NCBI GenBank assembly: GCA_040398845.1
Contig: JBBATH010000001.1
Location: forward strand, 412,222 to 476,221
Direction: 5' to 3'
DNA: 64,000 nt
Source: WLND01 sp040398845
GTDB taxonomy: Bacteria > Actinomycetota > Actinomycetes > S36-B12
The notes under the pieces were generated by a model that saw nothing but the letters and a program-made list of their open reading frames with translations, was not told the origin of the DNA and did not search any database. Below are positions 11,420 to 19,426 of this stretch, piece after piece (the stretch's first letter is position 1; every line of letters begins with the position of its first letter). The translations under genes and the position numbers were made by a program.

Positions 11420-12753
11420 GCCCGGCCGTCATCGGACGCGGGCCGGTGGGCTCCACCTCGGAGACTCCTCGCATGGACATGTCGACCTCACTCGGCTCCA
11501 TGCACCTCGATGCACCTGTCCTCACCGCCTCGGGTTGCGCTGCGTCCGGCCGGGAGCTTGACGAGTACTTCGACATCACTCACCTCGGTGCGATCGTGAC
11601 GAAGAGCATCATGCTCCATCCCCGTGCCGGACGTCCCACTCCGCGGATGGCAGAGACGCCGAGCGGCATGCTCAACTCCATCGGCCTCCAAGGCCCTGGC
11701 CTTGAAGCGTTCATCGAGACCGACCTCGCTTGGCTTGAGCAGCGCGGCGGCAGGGTCATCGTGTCGATTGCTGGCGGCTCGGTCGAGGAGTACGTGAAGA
11801 TCGCCCAGAAGCTCAGGTACGTATCGGGAATTGACGCCATTGAGGTGAATATCTCATGCCCAAACGTCGAGGACCGCGGGCAGGTCTTCGCCTGCAACCC
11901 TGAGGCGGCGTCGCAGGTCATCCAGGCTGTCCGCCGTCATGTCGATCCGCATACCCCTGTCCTCGCGAAACTTTCGCCTGACGTCACCGACATCACTGAC
12001 ATCGCGCACGCAGTCGTGCGCGCTGGTGCCAGTGGGTTGTCCGTCATCAATACCGCCTTGGGCATGGTCATCGACGTTGATCGCATGCGCCCGGCCCTCG
12101 CGGGTGTAACCGGCGGGCTCAGCGGTCCGGCAATCCGACCGATCGCCGTGCGCTGTGTCTGGCAGATTCGCCAGGCCATGCCCAAGATCCCCATCCTCGG
12201 CATGGGCGGCATCCGCACTGGACTCGATGCACTGCAGTTCATCTTGGCTGGCGCGAATGCTGTCTCGGTCGGTACGGCCACCTTCAATGATCCGTCCGCC
12301 CCGATCCGGGTGCAACGCGAGTTGGCTCAAGCGCTGCACGAGCGAGGATTCACCTCCCTAGCGCAGGCAATCTCCTACGCCCATCGAGAGCATGACGTTC
12401 CTGAGCCACTCATGGCCGAAATCGCGGCGGCCGAGTCAGCCGAAAACTCCGAGGTGGGGGACGAGCAGGCCATCGAGGTTACGAGGATCATTCAGGGCTC
12501 GGAGGTCCATGTCAACGATGCCCATGGTGCCCACGGTGCCCGCGGTGCCCGCGGTGCCCACGGCGCCCACGATGCCCACGATGTCCACGGTGCCCAGGAT
12601 GCCCACGATGGGCTCGATGACCGCAGGCCTGTGGCCGAAGTGGTGCAGATTCGACGCGATACCGCGAGCGAGCCCTTTGACCAGTACAAGGATTTCGCCG
12701 AGGCGAAGGCGGCTGACGAAAATCGCTCCGATCTTGCGCCGGAGCCGCAGTGA
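11416..12753 (+). CDS. pyrD: Dihydroorotate dehydrogenase (type 1B catalytic subunit) with a long repeat-bearing C-terminus
   Basis: 445 aa, about 110-130 longer than the ~310-residue norm. The flavin barrel runs from about residue 22 to 335, with ASGC (39-41 region), the SKS/NSIGLQGPG blocks, and NISCPN whose Cys148 is the catalytic base of class 1B enzymes. Residues 336-445 are an acidic, low-complexity tail containing an AHG-type tripeptide repeat (about 369-398) encoded by a 9-bp tandem array. The ATG overlaps the pyrK stop; an internal ATG at 11473 is an alternative start. Together with pyrK it oxidises dihydroorotate to orotate. No pyrE is present in this operon. Confidence 0.94.
   Translation: MSPAVIGRGPVGSTSETPRMDMSTSLGSMHLDAPVLTASGCAASGRELDEYFDITHLGAIVTKSIMLHPRAGRPTPRMAETPSGMLNSIGLQGPGLEAFIETDLAWLEQRGGRVIVSIAGGSVEEYVKIAQKLRYVSGIDAIEVNISCPNVEDRGQVFACNPEAASQVIQAVRRHVDPHTPVLAKLSPDVTDITDIAHAVVRAGASGLSVINTALGMVIDVDRMRPALAGVTGGLSGPAIRPIAVRCVWQIRQAMPKIPILGMGGIRTGLDALQFILAGANAVSVGTATFNDPSAPIRVQRELAQALHERGFTSLAQAISYAHREHDVPEPLMAEIAAAESAENSEVGDEQAIEVTRIIQGSEVHVNDAHGAHGARGARGAHGAHDAHDVHGAQDAHDGLDDRRPVAEVVQIRRDTASEPFDQYKDFAEAKAADENRSDLAPEPQ
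12517..12606 (+). repeat. 9-bp coding minisatellite in pyrD (10 units)
   Basis: Ten consecutive 9-bp units of consensus GRTGCCCAC run from 12517 to 12606. Examples are GATGCCCAT, GGTGCCCAC, GGTGCCCGC (twice) and GGCGCCCAC. In the pyrD frame they encode an Ala-His-Gly/Asp tripeptide series. Because 9 is a multiple of 3, unit gain or loss keeps the frame, so the tract could vary in length between strains. It also creates false open frames on both strands. Confidence 0.93.
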
Positions 12754-12790
12754 AGCGCCGCGTGGCGTCGCGGGCAACGACCTTTCTCAC

Positions 12791-13555
12791 ATGACCGGGA
12801 TTACTGCCGGCCCCATCGCAGTCGCACTCGATGCACCGAACCTCACCGTTCTGGCCGCTTGGACCAGGGCCGTGACGCCGTACGTGTCGACACTCAAGGT
12901 GGGGTTGGAGGTGTTCTGCCGCGACGGCGCGGCATCTGTCGAGGCGGCGCGCGCAGCGGCGTTTGCCGTCACAGGCCAATCGCCAGACATTTTCCTCGAC
13001 CTCAAACTTCACGACATCCCGGCGACGGTCGCGGGCGCAGCGAGAGCCGTAGCTCACCTTGCTCCCACATTCCTCACTGTTCATGCGTCCGGGGGCTCGC
13101 AGATGATCACTGCGGCAGTAGAGGCGCTCCCGGAAACGCGCATCACTGCGGTCACCGTGTTGACCTCCCTCGACGAAGAGTCGCTTGAGTCGATCGGCAT
13201 GGCTGGCCCAGCGCTCGATGTGGCCGTGCGGCTCGCGGTTCTCGCAACTCGTGCGGGGGCCGGTGCCATCGTCTGCTCCCCGCGCGAGGTGGCGGCGATC
13301 CGGGCCGCGGTTTCCTCCGACATCGTGCTCATCACGCCAGGTGTGCGTCCGGCTGGCGCCTCGGACGACGACCAGCGGCGGACCGCGACCCCCGAGCAGG
13401 CGCTCGCCGATGGGGCCGACCTGCTCGTCATCGGCCGCCCGATCACCGGAGCCGCCGACGTGGGGGCGGCTGCGGCAGCACTGGCGTCCACCTGCCGGGT
13501 TGCCCTCGACGCCCGAACTGTTCGCGTCGGTCATGGGGCTCAGGTCGCTCCATGA
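12791..13555 (+). CDS. pyrF: Orotidine 5'-phosphate decarboxylase
   Basis: 254 aa. It converts OMP to UMP. The N-terminal VALDAPN, the catalytic DLKLHDIPATVAGAARA (Asp-Lys-Asp array) and the phosphate-binding end PGVRPAGASDDDQRR...DLLVIGRPIT are all visible. The frame is open for 133 codons upstream through the shadow of the pyrD repeat. The ATG at 12791 is chosen because it starts the conserved barrel and lies 37 nt after the pyrD stop. The stop overlaps the mihF start by 4 nt (ATGA). Confidence 0.95.
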   Translation: MTGITAGPIAVALDAPNLTVLAAWTRAVTPYVSTLKVGLEVFCRDGAASVEAARAAAFAVTGQSPDIFLDLKLHDIPATVAGAARAVAHLAPTFLTVHASGGSQMITAAVEALPETRITAVTVLTSLDEESLESIGMAGPALDVAVRLAVLATRAGAGAIVCSPREVAAIRAAVSSDIVLITPGVRPAGASDDDQRRTATPEQALADGADLLVIGRPITGAADVGAAAAALASTCRVALDARTVRVGHGAQVAP

Positions 13556-13866
13556 CCGTTCCCGTCCGGACTGAAGACCAGCGGGCTTCGGCATTGCTGC
13601 GGGCAATGGAGGTACGCCAGGGGCGGGCAGAGCTTCGTCGGGCGCTGAAGGCCGGTCAAATCTCTGGCGCTGACATCATCACAAGTACTGGAATGTCGGG
13701 GGAGTGGCATGGCGTTCGTGTCCGGTGGCTGCTGGAATCTCTCCCGAGAATTGGCCCGGCGCGTGCCGATTCGATCATGAGGAGGCTGGCCGTCGCAGAG
13801 ACGCGTCGGCTTGGGGGCCTCACGGATCGTCAGCGCCATGAGTTGATCGAGGCGATCGAAGCATGA
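13552..13866 (+). CDS. mihF: Integration host factor of the mycobacterial type (mIHF)
   Basis: 104 aa, a small basic nucleoid protein found in Actinobacteria and unrelated in sequence to enterobacterial IHF. The conserved second half, WLLESLPRIGPARADSIMRRLAV, is the helix-two-turn-helix DNA-binding region. In actinobacteria the gene sits just before gmk, as here. ATGA overlaps join it to both pyrF and gmk, so this DNA-architecture factor is co-expressed with nucleotide synthesis. It is a good lineage marker for the window. Confidence 0.93.
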   Translation: MTVPVRTEDQRASALLRAMEVRQGRAELRRALKAGQISGADIITSTGMSGEWHGVRVRWLLESLPRIGPARADSIMRRLAVAETRRLGGLTDRQRHELIEAIEA

Positions 13867-14417
13867 GCGGCGTGAGGGGGCCGCTGATGGTGGTGTCTGG
13901 ACCATCTGGTGTGGGCAAGAGCACGGTTGTGCGAGCGCTCCTTGAGCGGATACCGCATGCATGGCTCTCGGTCTCGGCAACGACCCGTCCGGCGCGGCCG
14001 GGCGAGGTCGATGGGGTCGACTACTTCTTCGTCGATTCAATGGGGTTTGACGCCATGATCGCCGCTGGCGATCTTCTGGAGTGGGCAGAGTTCGCCGGCA
14101 ACCGGTACGGGACTCCGCGTGGGCCTGTCGGCGAGCAACGTGCGGCGGGGCGACCGGTCATCTTGGAGATTGAGGTTTCTGGGGCCCGGCAGGTTCGGCA
14201 GGCTGCTCATGACGCCCTGCTCGTGTTTCTCGCCCCGCCATCCTGGGAGATCCTACGTGCGAGGCTCCTCGGCCGTGGTACAGAATCGCCGGAGGAGATC
14301 GCTCGTCGACTCGCCGTCGCGGAGCAGGAGTTGGCTGCGCGGGATGAGTTCGATCAGGTCGTTGTGAACACCAAGGTGCCGGACACCGTCGAAACGTTGG
14401 TAGGCTTCCTTGCATGA
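13863..14417 (+). CDS. gmk: Guanylate kinase
   Basis: 184 aa. It phosphorylates GMP to GDP. The P-loop GPSGVGKS is at residues 13-20, followed by SVSATTRPARPGEVDGVDYFFVD, the GMP-binding region, and a C-terminal lid with RLLGRGTESPEEIARRL. Length and motifs are normal. It overlaps mihF and rpoZ by 4 nt each and so stands inside the pyr-mihF-gmk-rpoZ-coaBC transcription unit. Confidence 0.96.
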   Translation: MSGVRGPLMVVSGPSGVGKSTVVRALLERIPHAWLSVSATTRPARPGEVDGVDYFFVDSMGFDAMIAAGDLLEWAEFAGNRYGTPRGPVGEQRAAGRPVILEIEVSGARQVRQAAHDALLVFLAPPSWEILRARLLGRGTESPEEIARRLAVAEQELAARDEFDQVVVNTKVPDTVETLVGFLA

Positions 14418-14677
14418 GTTCAGCGCGCCCTGAGGGCATTACCCACCCGTCCATTGATGCGCTCCTCGAAAAGACTGACTCTAAGTACTCGCTCGTCATT
14501 TACGCCTCCAAGCGTGCGCGACAGATCAATGCCTACTACTCCCAACTCGGCGAAGGCTTACTTGAGTATGTCGGTCCTCTTGTCGAGACCCACGTTCAAG
14601 AGAAGTCGCTCTCCATCGCCCTGCGTGAGATCGATGCGGGACTCCTTATCTCCGAGGCGGTCGAGGAGCCGGTCTGA
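14414..14677 (+). CDS. rpoZ: DNA-directed RNA polymerase omega subunit
   Basis: 87 aa. Omega supports folding of the beta' subunit. The family core is present: ITHPSIDALLEKTDSKYSLVIYASKRARQIN, then the variable loop, then SLSIALREIDAGLLISE. The gmk-rpoZ-coaBC order is a stable bacterial neighbourhood. The ATG lies in a 4-nt overlap with gmk. Its TGA stop (14675-14677) is shared with the putative CTG start of coaBC. Confidence 0.95.
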   Translation: MSSARPEGITHPSIDALLEKTDSKYSLVIYASKRARQINAYYSQLGEGLLEYVGPLVETHVQEKSLSIALREIDAGLLISEAVEEPV

Positions 14678-15945
14678 CCACGACCCCTGTCGATACCGGC
14701 GCCCCCGCCCAGGGGCGACGGTCTCGCGTCGTTGTTGGGGTAGCAGGGGGCATAGCGGCCTACAAGGCTGTTGAGGTTGTCCGCGGTCTCACAGAGGCAG
14801 GGCACGACGTCACCGTCGTCCCGACGGCTGCTGCGTTGAGATTCGTCGGCTCGGCGACCTGGGAGGCGTTGTCCGGCAACGCGGTGCACCACACTGTCTG
14901 GGATCAGGCGCACGTCGTTGCTCACGTGAGACTCGGACAACAGGCGGACCTCGTCGTCGTCGTGCCCACGACAGCCGACCTGGTCGCCCGCGCAACCCAC
15001 GGCGTAGCGGAAGACCTCCTCACCAACGTCCTCCTCACTGCCCGCTGCCCGATCCTCCTCGCGCCCGCAATGCACACCGAAATGTGGGTCCACGCGGCTA
15101 CACAACGAAATGTCTCGGATCTCCGTCGCAGGGGAGTCATCGTGCTAGAGCCTGCCGCTGGCCGGCTTACCGGCGCCGACTCCGGCCCAGGGCGACTGCC
15201 TGAGCCGCGCCAGATTCTGGACGCTATCGGCGATCTTCTGCGGCGGAGCCCGTCCAATGACCTAGCCGGTCGATCGATCGTCGTGAGTGCCGGCGGCACT
15301 CGGGAGCCGCTGGATCCGGTTCGGTTCATCGGGAACAACAGCAGTGGGCGTCAAGGGATCGAACTTGCCCGGACGGCTGTGTCGCGCGGCGCCTCGGTTA
15401 CCCTCGTGGCGGCCAACCTTGATGCCGATCCCCCAGCGGGGGTCACGCTCGTGCGGGTGAGCACCGCCGCCGAACTGCACGCGGCGATGGTCGCGCGGGC
15501 AAACGATGCTGATGTCCTTGTGATGGCGGCGGCTGTCGCAGATTTCCGGCCCGATACCCGGGCCGGATCCAAGATCAAGAAGGAGTCGGCGGAGGCGACG
15601 CTGCGAATTGATCTGGTCCAGACCGTCGATGTCCTCGCTGATATTGTTCGAATGCGAGTGGGCGCGCGACCGATTATCGTTGGCTTTGCTGCGGAGACTG
15701 CGTCTGATGATGACGAGTTGCTGTCAGTGGCACGAGGGAAGCTCGCACGCAAGGGGTGCGACCTCCTCATCGTCAATGATGTGGGGCGGGTCGAGGTTTT
15801 CGGCGCCGCGGACAATGAGGTACTGGTGTTGGGGTGCAATGGTTCGATGACAAAGTTGTCACGTCGCTCGAAGGCAGCCGTGGCTGACGGGGTCTGGGAT
15901 GCCGTCGCACGCCTGTTCACCGATCGATTGGCAGTCGACGCCTAG
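14674..15945 (+). CDS. coaBC: Phosphopantothenoylcysteine decarboxylase / phosphopantothenate-cysteine ligase, CTG start
   Basis: About 423 aa; two consecutive steps of coenzyme A synthesis. The CoaC flavin domain starts VVVGVAGGIAAYKA and has PAMHTEMW. The CoaB domain follows with VVSAGGTREPLDPVRFIGNNSSG. The first in-frame ATG is at 14836, which would remove the essential N-terminal flavodoxin-like motif. No ATG or GTG and no useful TTG occurs between the in-frame stop at 14626 and that motif. CTG at 14674 forms a CTGA overlap with rpoZ and has GAGGAG (14663-14668) 5 nt upstream, so a CTG start is proposed. Function is near certain; the start is inferred. Confidence 0.9.
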   Translation: MTTTPVDTGAPAQGRRSRVVVGVAGGIAAYKAVEVVRGLTEAGHDVTVVPTAAALRFVGSATWEALSGNAVHHTVWDQAHVVAHVRLGQQADLVVVVPTTADLVARATHGVAEDLLTNVLLTARCPILLAPAMHTEMWVHAATQRNVSDLRRRGVIVLEPAAGRLTGADSGPGRLPEPRQILDAIGDLLRRSPSNDLAGRSIVVSAGGTREPLDPVRFIGNNSSGRQGIELARTAVSRGASVTLVAANLDADPPAGVTLVRVSTAAELHAAMVARANDADVLVMAAAVADFRPDTRAGSKIKKESAEATLRIDLVQTVDVLADIVRMRVGARPIIVGFAAETASDDDELLSVARGKLARKGCDLLIVNDVGRVEVFGAADNEVLVLGCNGSMTKLSRRSKAAVADGVWDAVARLFTDRLAVDA

Positions 15946-16018
15946 AGCTCAACGCTAGAATGCGACGGTTCATTGGCAATGACCGTCATGGTTGCCGTCA
16001 CTATCGGGAGAAGAGTTC

Positions 16019-17269
16019 GTGTCGAAGCGCTTGTTCACGTCCGAGTCCGTCACCGAGGGTCACCCCGACAAGATGGCTGACCAGATCAGCGATGCCATCT
16101 TGGATGACCTCCTGCGTCAGGATCCGCGCAGCCGAGTTGCCGTCGAGACGATGCTTACGACCGGACAGGTGCACGTTGCCGGTGAGGTCACGACCGATGG
16201 CTTTGCGGATGTGATGAAACTCGTGCGCGACACCGTCCTGCACATCGGCTACGACTCCTCGGAGAAGGGCTTCGACGGATCGTCTTGCGGCATCCAGGTG
16301 TCGATCGGCAAGCAGTCACCGGACATTGCGCAGGGTGTCGACGACGCCATCGAAGAGCGAGAGGGCAAGAGCGGAGATCCGCTCGACCGACAGGGCGCCG
16401 GGGATCAAGGTCTGATGTTCGGTTACGCCTGCACCGACACTGTCGAGTTGATGCCACTGCCGATCTCGCTGGCGCACCGCCTCGCCGAGCGGCTCACCCT
16501 CGTTCGTAAGGACGGCACGCTCGGCTACCTGCGCGCTGATGGGAAGACTCAGGTCACCATCGAGTACGACGAGAACGACCGCCCAATCCGAATCGACACC
16601 ATCGTGGTGTCGAGCCAGCACGCCGAGCACATCGACCTCGATAAGGATCTCGGCCCGGACATTCGTCGAATGGTGGTTGGGCCGATTCTCGAGACGATTG
16701 ATCTGGATTCGAAGGACTACCGCCTACTCGTCAATCCCACGGGCAAGTTCGTGGTCGGCGGGCCGATGGGCGATGCCGGACTCACCGGACGAAAGATCAT
16801 TGTCGACACCTACGGCGGGATGGCCCGCCACGGTGGCGGTGCCTTCTCCGGCAAGGACCCGTCAAAGGTTGACAGGTCTGCCGCGTACGCGATGCGCTGG
16901 GTCGCCAAGAATGTTGTGGCTGCTGGTCTGGCGACACGGTGTGAGGTTCAGGTCGCCTACGCGATCGGCAAGGCTCACCCGGTTGGTGTGTTTGTCGAGA
17001 CCTTTGGTTCCGGCATCATCAGCGATGAGACGATTCAGGAGGCCGTGCTTCGTGTCTTCGACCTACGTCCAGCGGCGATCATCCGCGATCTTGACCTGCT
17101 TCGCCCGATCTATCGAACGACGAGCGCCTATGGGCACTTTGGCCGTCCGCAGGGAACGAACGAGTTGCTTGATGCGGATGATGTGATGAGTCGTACTCAG
17201 GTCGGGCCGACGTTCACCTGGGAGGGTGTCGACCGGGCAGAGGCGCTGCGCGACGTCGCTGGCGTTTAG
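16019..17269 (+). CDS. metK: S-adenosylmethionine synthetase
   Basis: 416 aa. It makes S-adenosylmethionine from methionine and ATP. Signature regions are GHPDKMADQISDAILDDLL at the N-terminus, the hexapeptide GAGDQG (about residues 127-132) and GGGAFSGKDPSKVDRSAAY, which holds the P-loop-like second signature. GTG at 16019 is chosen over the in-frame TTG at 15992 because GGGAG lies about 8 nt upstream and the protein then begins SKRLFTSESVTEG, as in homologues. The 73-nt gap after coaBC is too short for any known SAM riboswitch. Confidence 0.96.
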   Translation: MSKRLFTSESVTEGHPDKMADQISDAILDDLLRQDPRSRVAVETMLTTGQVHVAGEVTTDGFADVMKLVRDTVLHIGYDSSEKGFDGSSCGIQVSIGKQSPDIAQGVDDAIEEREGKSGDPLDRQGAGDQGLMFGYACTDTVELMPLPISLAHRLAERLTLVRKDGTLGYLRADGKTQVTIEYDENDRPIRIDTIVVSSQHAEHIDLDKDLGPDIRRMVVGPILETIDLDSKDYRLLVNPTGKFVVGGPMGDAGLTGRKIIVDTYGGMARHGGGAFSGKDPSKVDRSAAYAMRWVAKNVVAAGLATRCEVQVAYAIGKAHPVGVFVETFGSGIISDETIQEAVLRVFDLRPAAIIRDLDLLRPIYRTTSAYGHFGRPQGTNELLDADDVMSRTQVGPTFTWEGVDRAEALRDVAGV

Positions 17270-17286
17270 TAGCTCGACCGGGGGCA

Positions 17287-19278
17287 ATGATCGACGACCA
17301 ACTGGCACTGGATACAGGTATACCGGCTGGCCGCCGACCGCGGGTGGGTTCGACGGTGCCGTTGGCCAAGGAGTCGCCGGTTGCCCAAGTGCGCGTGGAT
17401 TCGCCGCTGCCCCACCTCGACCGGGTATTCGACTACGGAGTACCCGAATCCCACGACGAGGCTGCTCAGCCCGGAGTTCGGGTGCGTGTTCGCTTCGCGG
17501 GACGGCTCCTCAACGGCCTTATCGTCGGGCGGAGCCAAGAGAGCTCGGTGGAATCGAACCTACGGCCCATCGAACGGGTGCTGTCGCCCGAGCCGGTACT
17601 CACAGATGAGGTCTTGGCACTTATCTCAGGGGTAGCGGAGCGATATGCGGGTTCCTTCTGGGACGTCTTAAGGGCCGCAGTTCCCCCTCGGCACGCTCGC
17701 GCGGAGGCTGCAGTCACCATGACTGACGTCGCCTCGTTGGTCCACCCCCGCGAGGGTGACGCGGAGGCATGGGCGCGGTACCAGCGTGGCAGGGTGCTCT
17801 ACGGACGTGCGCTCGCTGGTGGTATCGCAGGAGTGCGCGGCGTATGGTCTGCGGCGCCAGCCCATCCGTGGACAGAAGACGTTGCGGCGATCGTCCGTGC
17901 GGTGCTCTCGCGGCCGACGGGGGGAGTCCTCGTCGTCGTCCCAGACGCCTGGGATGTTGCGCAGATGACAGCATCCCTTGAGGATTGCTCCGAGACGATG
18001 GCCGTACTCACGGCAGATCTCGGGCCAGAGCGCCGATACCGGGAATTCCTGCGGGTGCTGCGGGGGGCCGTTCGCGTCGTTGTCGGGACCAGGGCCGCGG
18101 TGTTCGCGCCCGTCCGTGATTTGGCACTCACTATCGTGTGGAATGACGGAGATGAGGCTCTATGGGAGCCGCACGCGCCATATTGGAATGCTCGCGACGT
18201 TGCAGCACTACGATCCCATCTCACCGGCTGCGGCCTTCTAGTCGGGTCACCGGCCCGAAGCGTCGAGACTGAACAGTGGTGCGCAAGTGGTTGGGCACAG
18301 TCGATCTCCCCGAATCGGCAGACGCTACGAGCGGACGCGCCGGTGGTTCGCGCTCTGGAGATCCAAGACGAGGCCCGTGATGAGGCTGCCGCGTCAGCGA
18401 GGATTCCACACACCGCATGGCTGGTCGCTAAGGAGGGCCTGCGCAGCGGGCCGGTACTCATCCAGGTGGCGCGGCGCGGCTACCTACCATCGCTTTCATG
18501 CTTGGGCTGCCGAGAGGCGGCCCGTTGCTCGTGCACCGGGCCGTTGTCACTGGCAGCTGGGCGGCAGGTTGCCATGTGTGGCTGGTGTGGCAAGTTTTCG
18601 GGCTCGTGGTCGTGCCGGGGGTGTGGCTCCGGTCAGTTTCGCGCGGTGGCGATTGGAATCGAACGCACCGCCGAGGAGTTCGGACGGGCGTTCCAAGGGG
18701 AACGGATCGTGTGGTCGTCCGGCGACCAGGTGAAGCGTGCGGTGGGCGAAACCCCTGCACTGGTCATCGCGACAGCTGGCGCCGAGCCGGTGGCCTCAGG
18801 CGGATATACCGCAGTCGTGATCCTCGACGCACGCACCTCGATGATGCGTCAGTCACTTCGGGCGATGGAGGAGTCTGCTCATCGGTGGTTCTCGGCTGCG
18901 CTCCTCGCGAGACCTCGCGCGCACATCATCGTCACCGCCGATACTGGCGCGCCGGCCGTGCAGGCACTTGTTCGGTGGGACCCGTCATGGCTGGCTGCGC
19001 GCGAGTTGGGCGAGCGGGCCTCCGCCGGTATGCCTCCCGCGACCCGCGTCGCGGTGCTGCGCGGGGCTTCACAGGACATCGAGGAGGTCGGACGTGCCTT
19101 GCGGGTGACTCACCGGCTCCTCGGCCCGGTGGCAGGTAGGGCGATCGTGACCGTGCGGCGTGAGGATGGGGCGGTACTGGGCAGAGAGCTGCGCGCCATC
19201 AGCGTCGTCCGGTCGGCGAAGTCAGGGTCCGGTAAGCCCGTCACAGTAATCATGGATCCAAGAGACATCGACACCTAA
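17287..19278 (+). CDS. priA: Primosomal protein N' (PriA), apparently helicase-inactive
   Basis: 663 aa. PriA helps restart stalled replication forks. The N-terminal DNA 3'-end-binding domain (VRVDSPLPHLDRVFDYGVPE) and an eight-cysteine zinc-binding region are present, the latter between about residues 404 and 447 (CLGC, CSC, CGWC, CRGC). The ATPase motifs are degraded. No GKT Walker A is seen where it is expected (about 205-225, RPTGGVLVVVPDAWD), and the DEAH box is replaced by WNDGDEAL. This is known for actinobacterial PriA-like proteins, which probably act as scaffolds. It begins 18 nt after metK and ends before the hairpin element at 19291. Confidence 0.9.
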   Translation: MIDDQLALDTGIPAGRRPRVGSTVPLAKESPVAQVRVDSPLPHLDRVFDYGVPESHDEAAQPGVRVRVRFAGRLLNGLIVGRSQESSVESNLRPIERVLSPEPVLTDEVLALISGVAERYAGSFWDVLRAAVPPRHARAEAAVTMTDVASLVHPREGDAEAWARYQRGRVLYGRALAGGIAGVRGVWSAAPAHPWTEDVAAIVRAVLSRPTGGVLVVVPDAWDVAQMTASLEDCSETMAVLTADLGPERRYREFLRVLRGAVRVVVGTRAAVFAPVRDLALTIVWNDGDEALWEPHAPYWNARDVAALRSHLTGCGLLVGSPARSVETEQWCASGWAQSISPNRQTLRADAPVVRALEIQDEARDEAAASARIPHTAWLVAKEGLRSGPVLIQVARRGYLPSLSCLGCREAARCSCTGPLSLAAGRQVAMCGWCGKFSGSWSCRGCGSGQFRAVAIGIERTAEEFGRAFQGERIVWSSGDQVKRAVGETPALVIATAGAEPVASGGYTAVVILDARTSMMRQSLRAMEESAHRWFSAALLARPRAHIIVTADTGAPAVQALVRWDPSWLAARELGERASAGMPPATRVAVLRGASQDIEEVGRALRVTHRLLGPVAGRAIVTVRREDGAVLGRELRAISVVRSAKSGSGKPVTVIMDPRDIDT

Positions 19279-19290
19279 GAATCGAGCCAC

Positions 19291-19377
19291 CATCTCGCCC
19301 AGAATCCGGGCGAGATGAACGAATCGCGGGCGATTTGCCTGATTTTCGTTCGTCTCACCCAGAATCCGGGCGAGATG
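19291..19377 (+). repeat. Paired hairpin element with AGAATCC loops
   Basis: Hairpin 1 (19291-19317) has a perfect 10-bp stem CATCTCGCCC / GGGCGAGATG around the loop AGAATCC. Hairpin 2 (19351-19377) has CGTCTCACCC / GGGCGAGATG with one G-T pair and one mismatch, around the same loop. Between them AACGAA (19318-19323) can pair with TTCGTT (19345-19350), so the whole 87 nt may fold as one unit. It separates priA from def. It could act as a transcription barrier after priA, although no T tract follows, or be a REP-like repeat; a related copy is at 41929. Confidence 0.8.
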
Positions 19378-19414
19378 GGATTGCGGGCGCGATGGGAACG
19401 ATGGCGGGTGACGA

Positions 19415-19426
19415 TACTCTTTGGTT
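19415..19426 (+). promoter_or_regulatory. Predicted leaderless def promoter
   Basis: TACTCT (19415-19420) lies exactly 6 nt before the def GTG at 19427, and no Shine-Dalgarno sequence is visible. The same hexamer is used in the proposed infC promoter at 45625. Confidence 0.5.

Noticed and set aside
12517..12606. CRISPR-like array
   Set aside because: Units are contiguous 9-mers without spacers and lie in frame inside pyrD.
12512..13606. 364-codon open frame on the minus strand across pyrD and pyrF
   Set aside because: It consists largely of Gly-His-Arg repeats created by the 9-bp array and the complement of pyrF; both plus-strand genes are clearly real.
15946..16018. SAM riboswitch before metK
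   Set aside because: Only 73 nt, partly operon spacer; no SAM-I, SAM-II or SAM-IV core could be traced.
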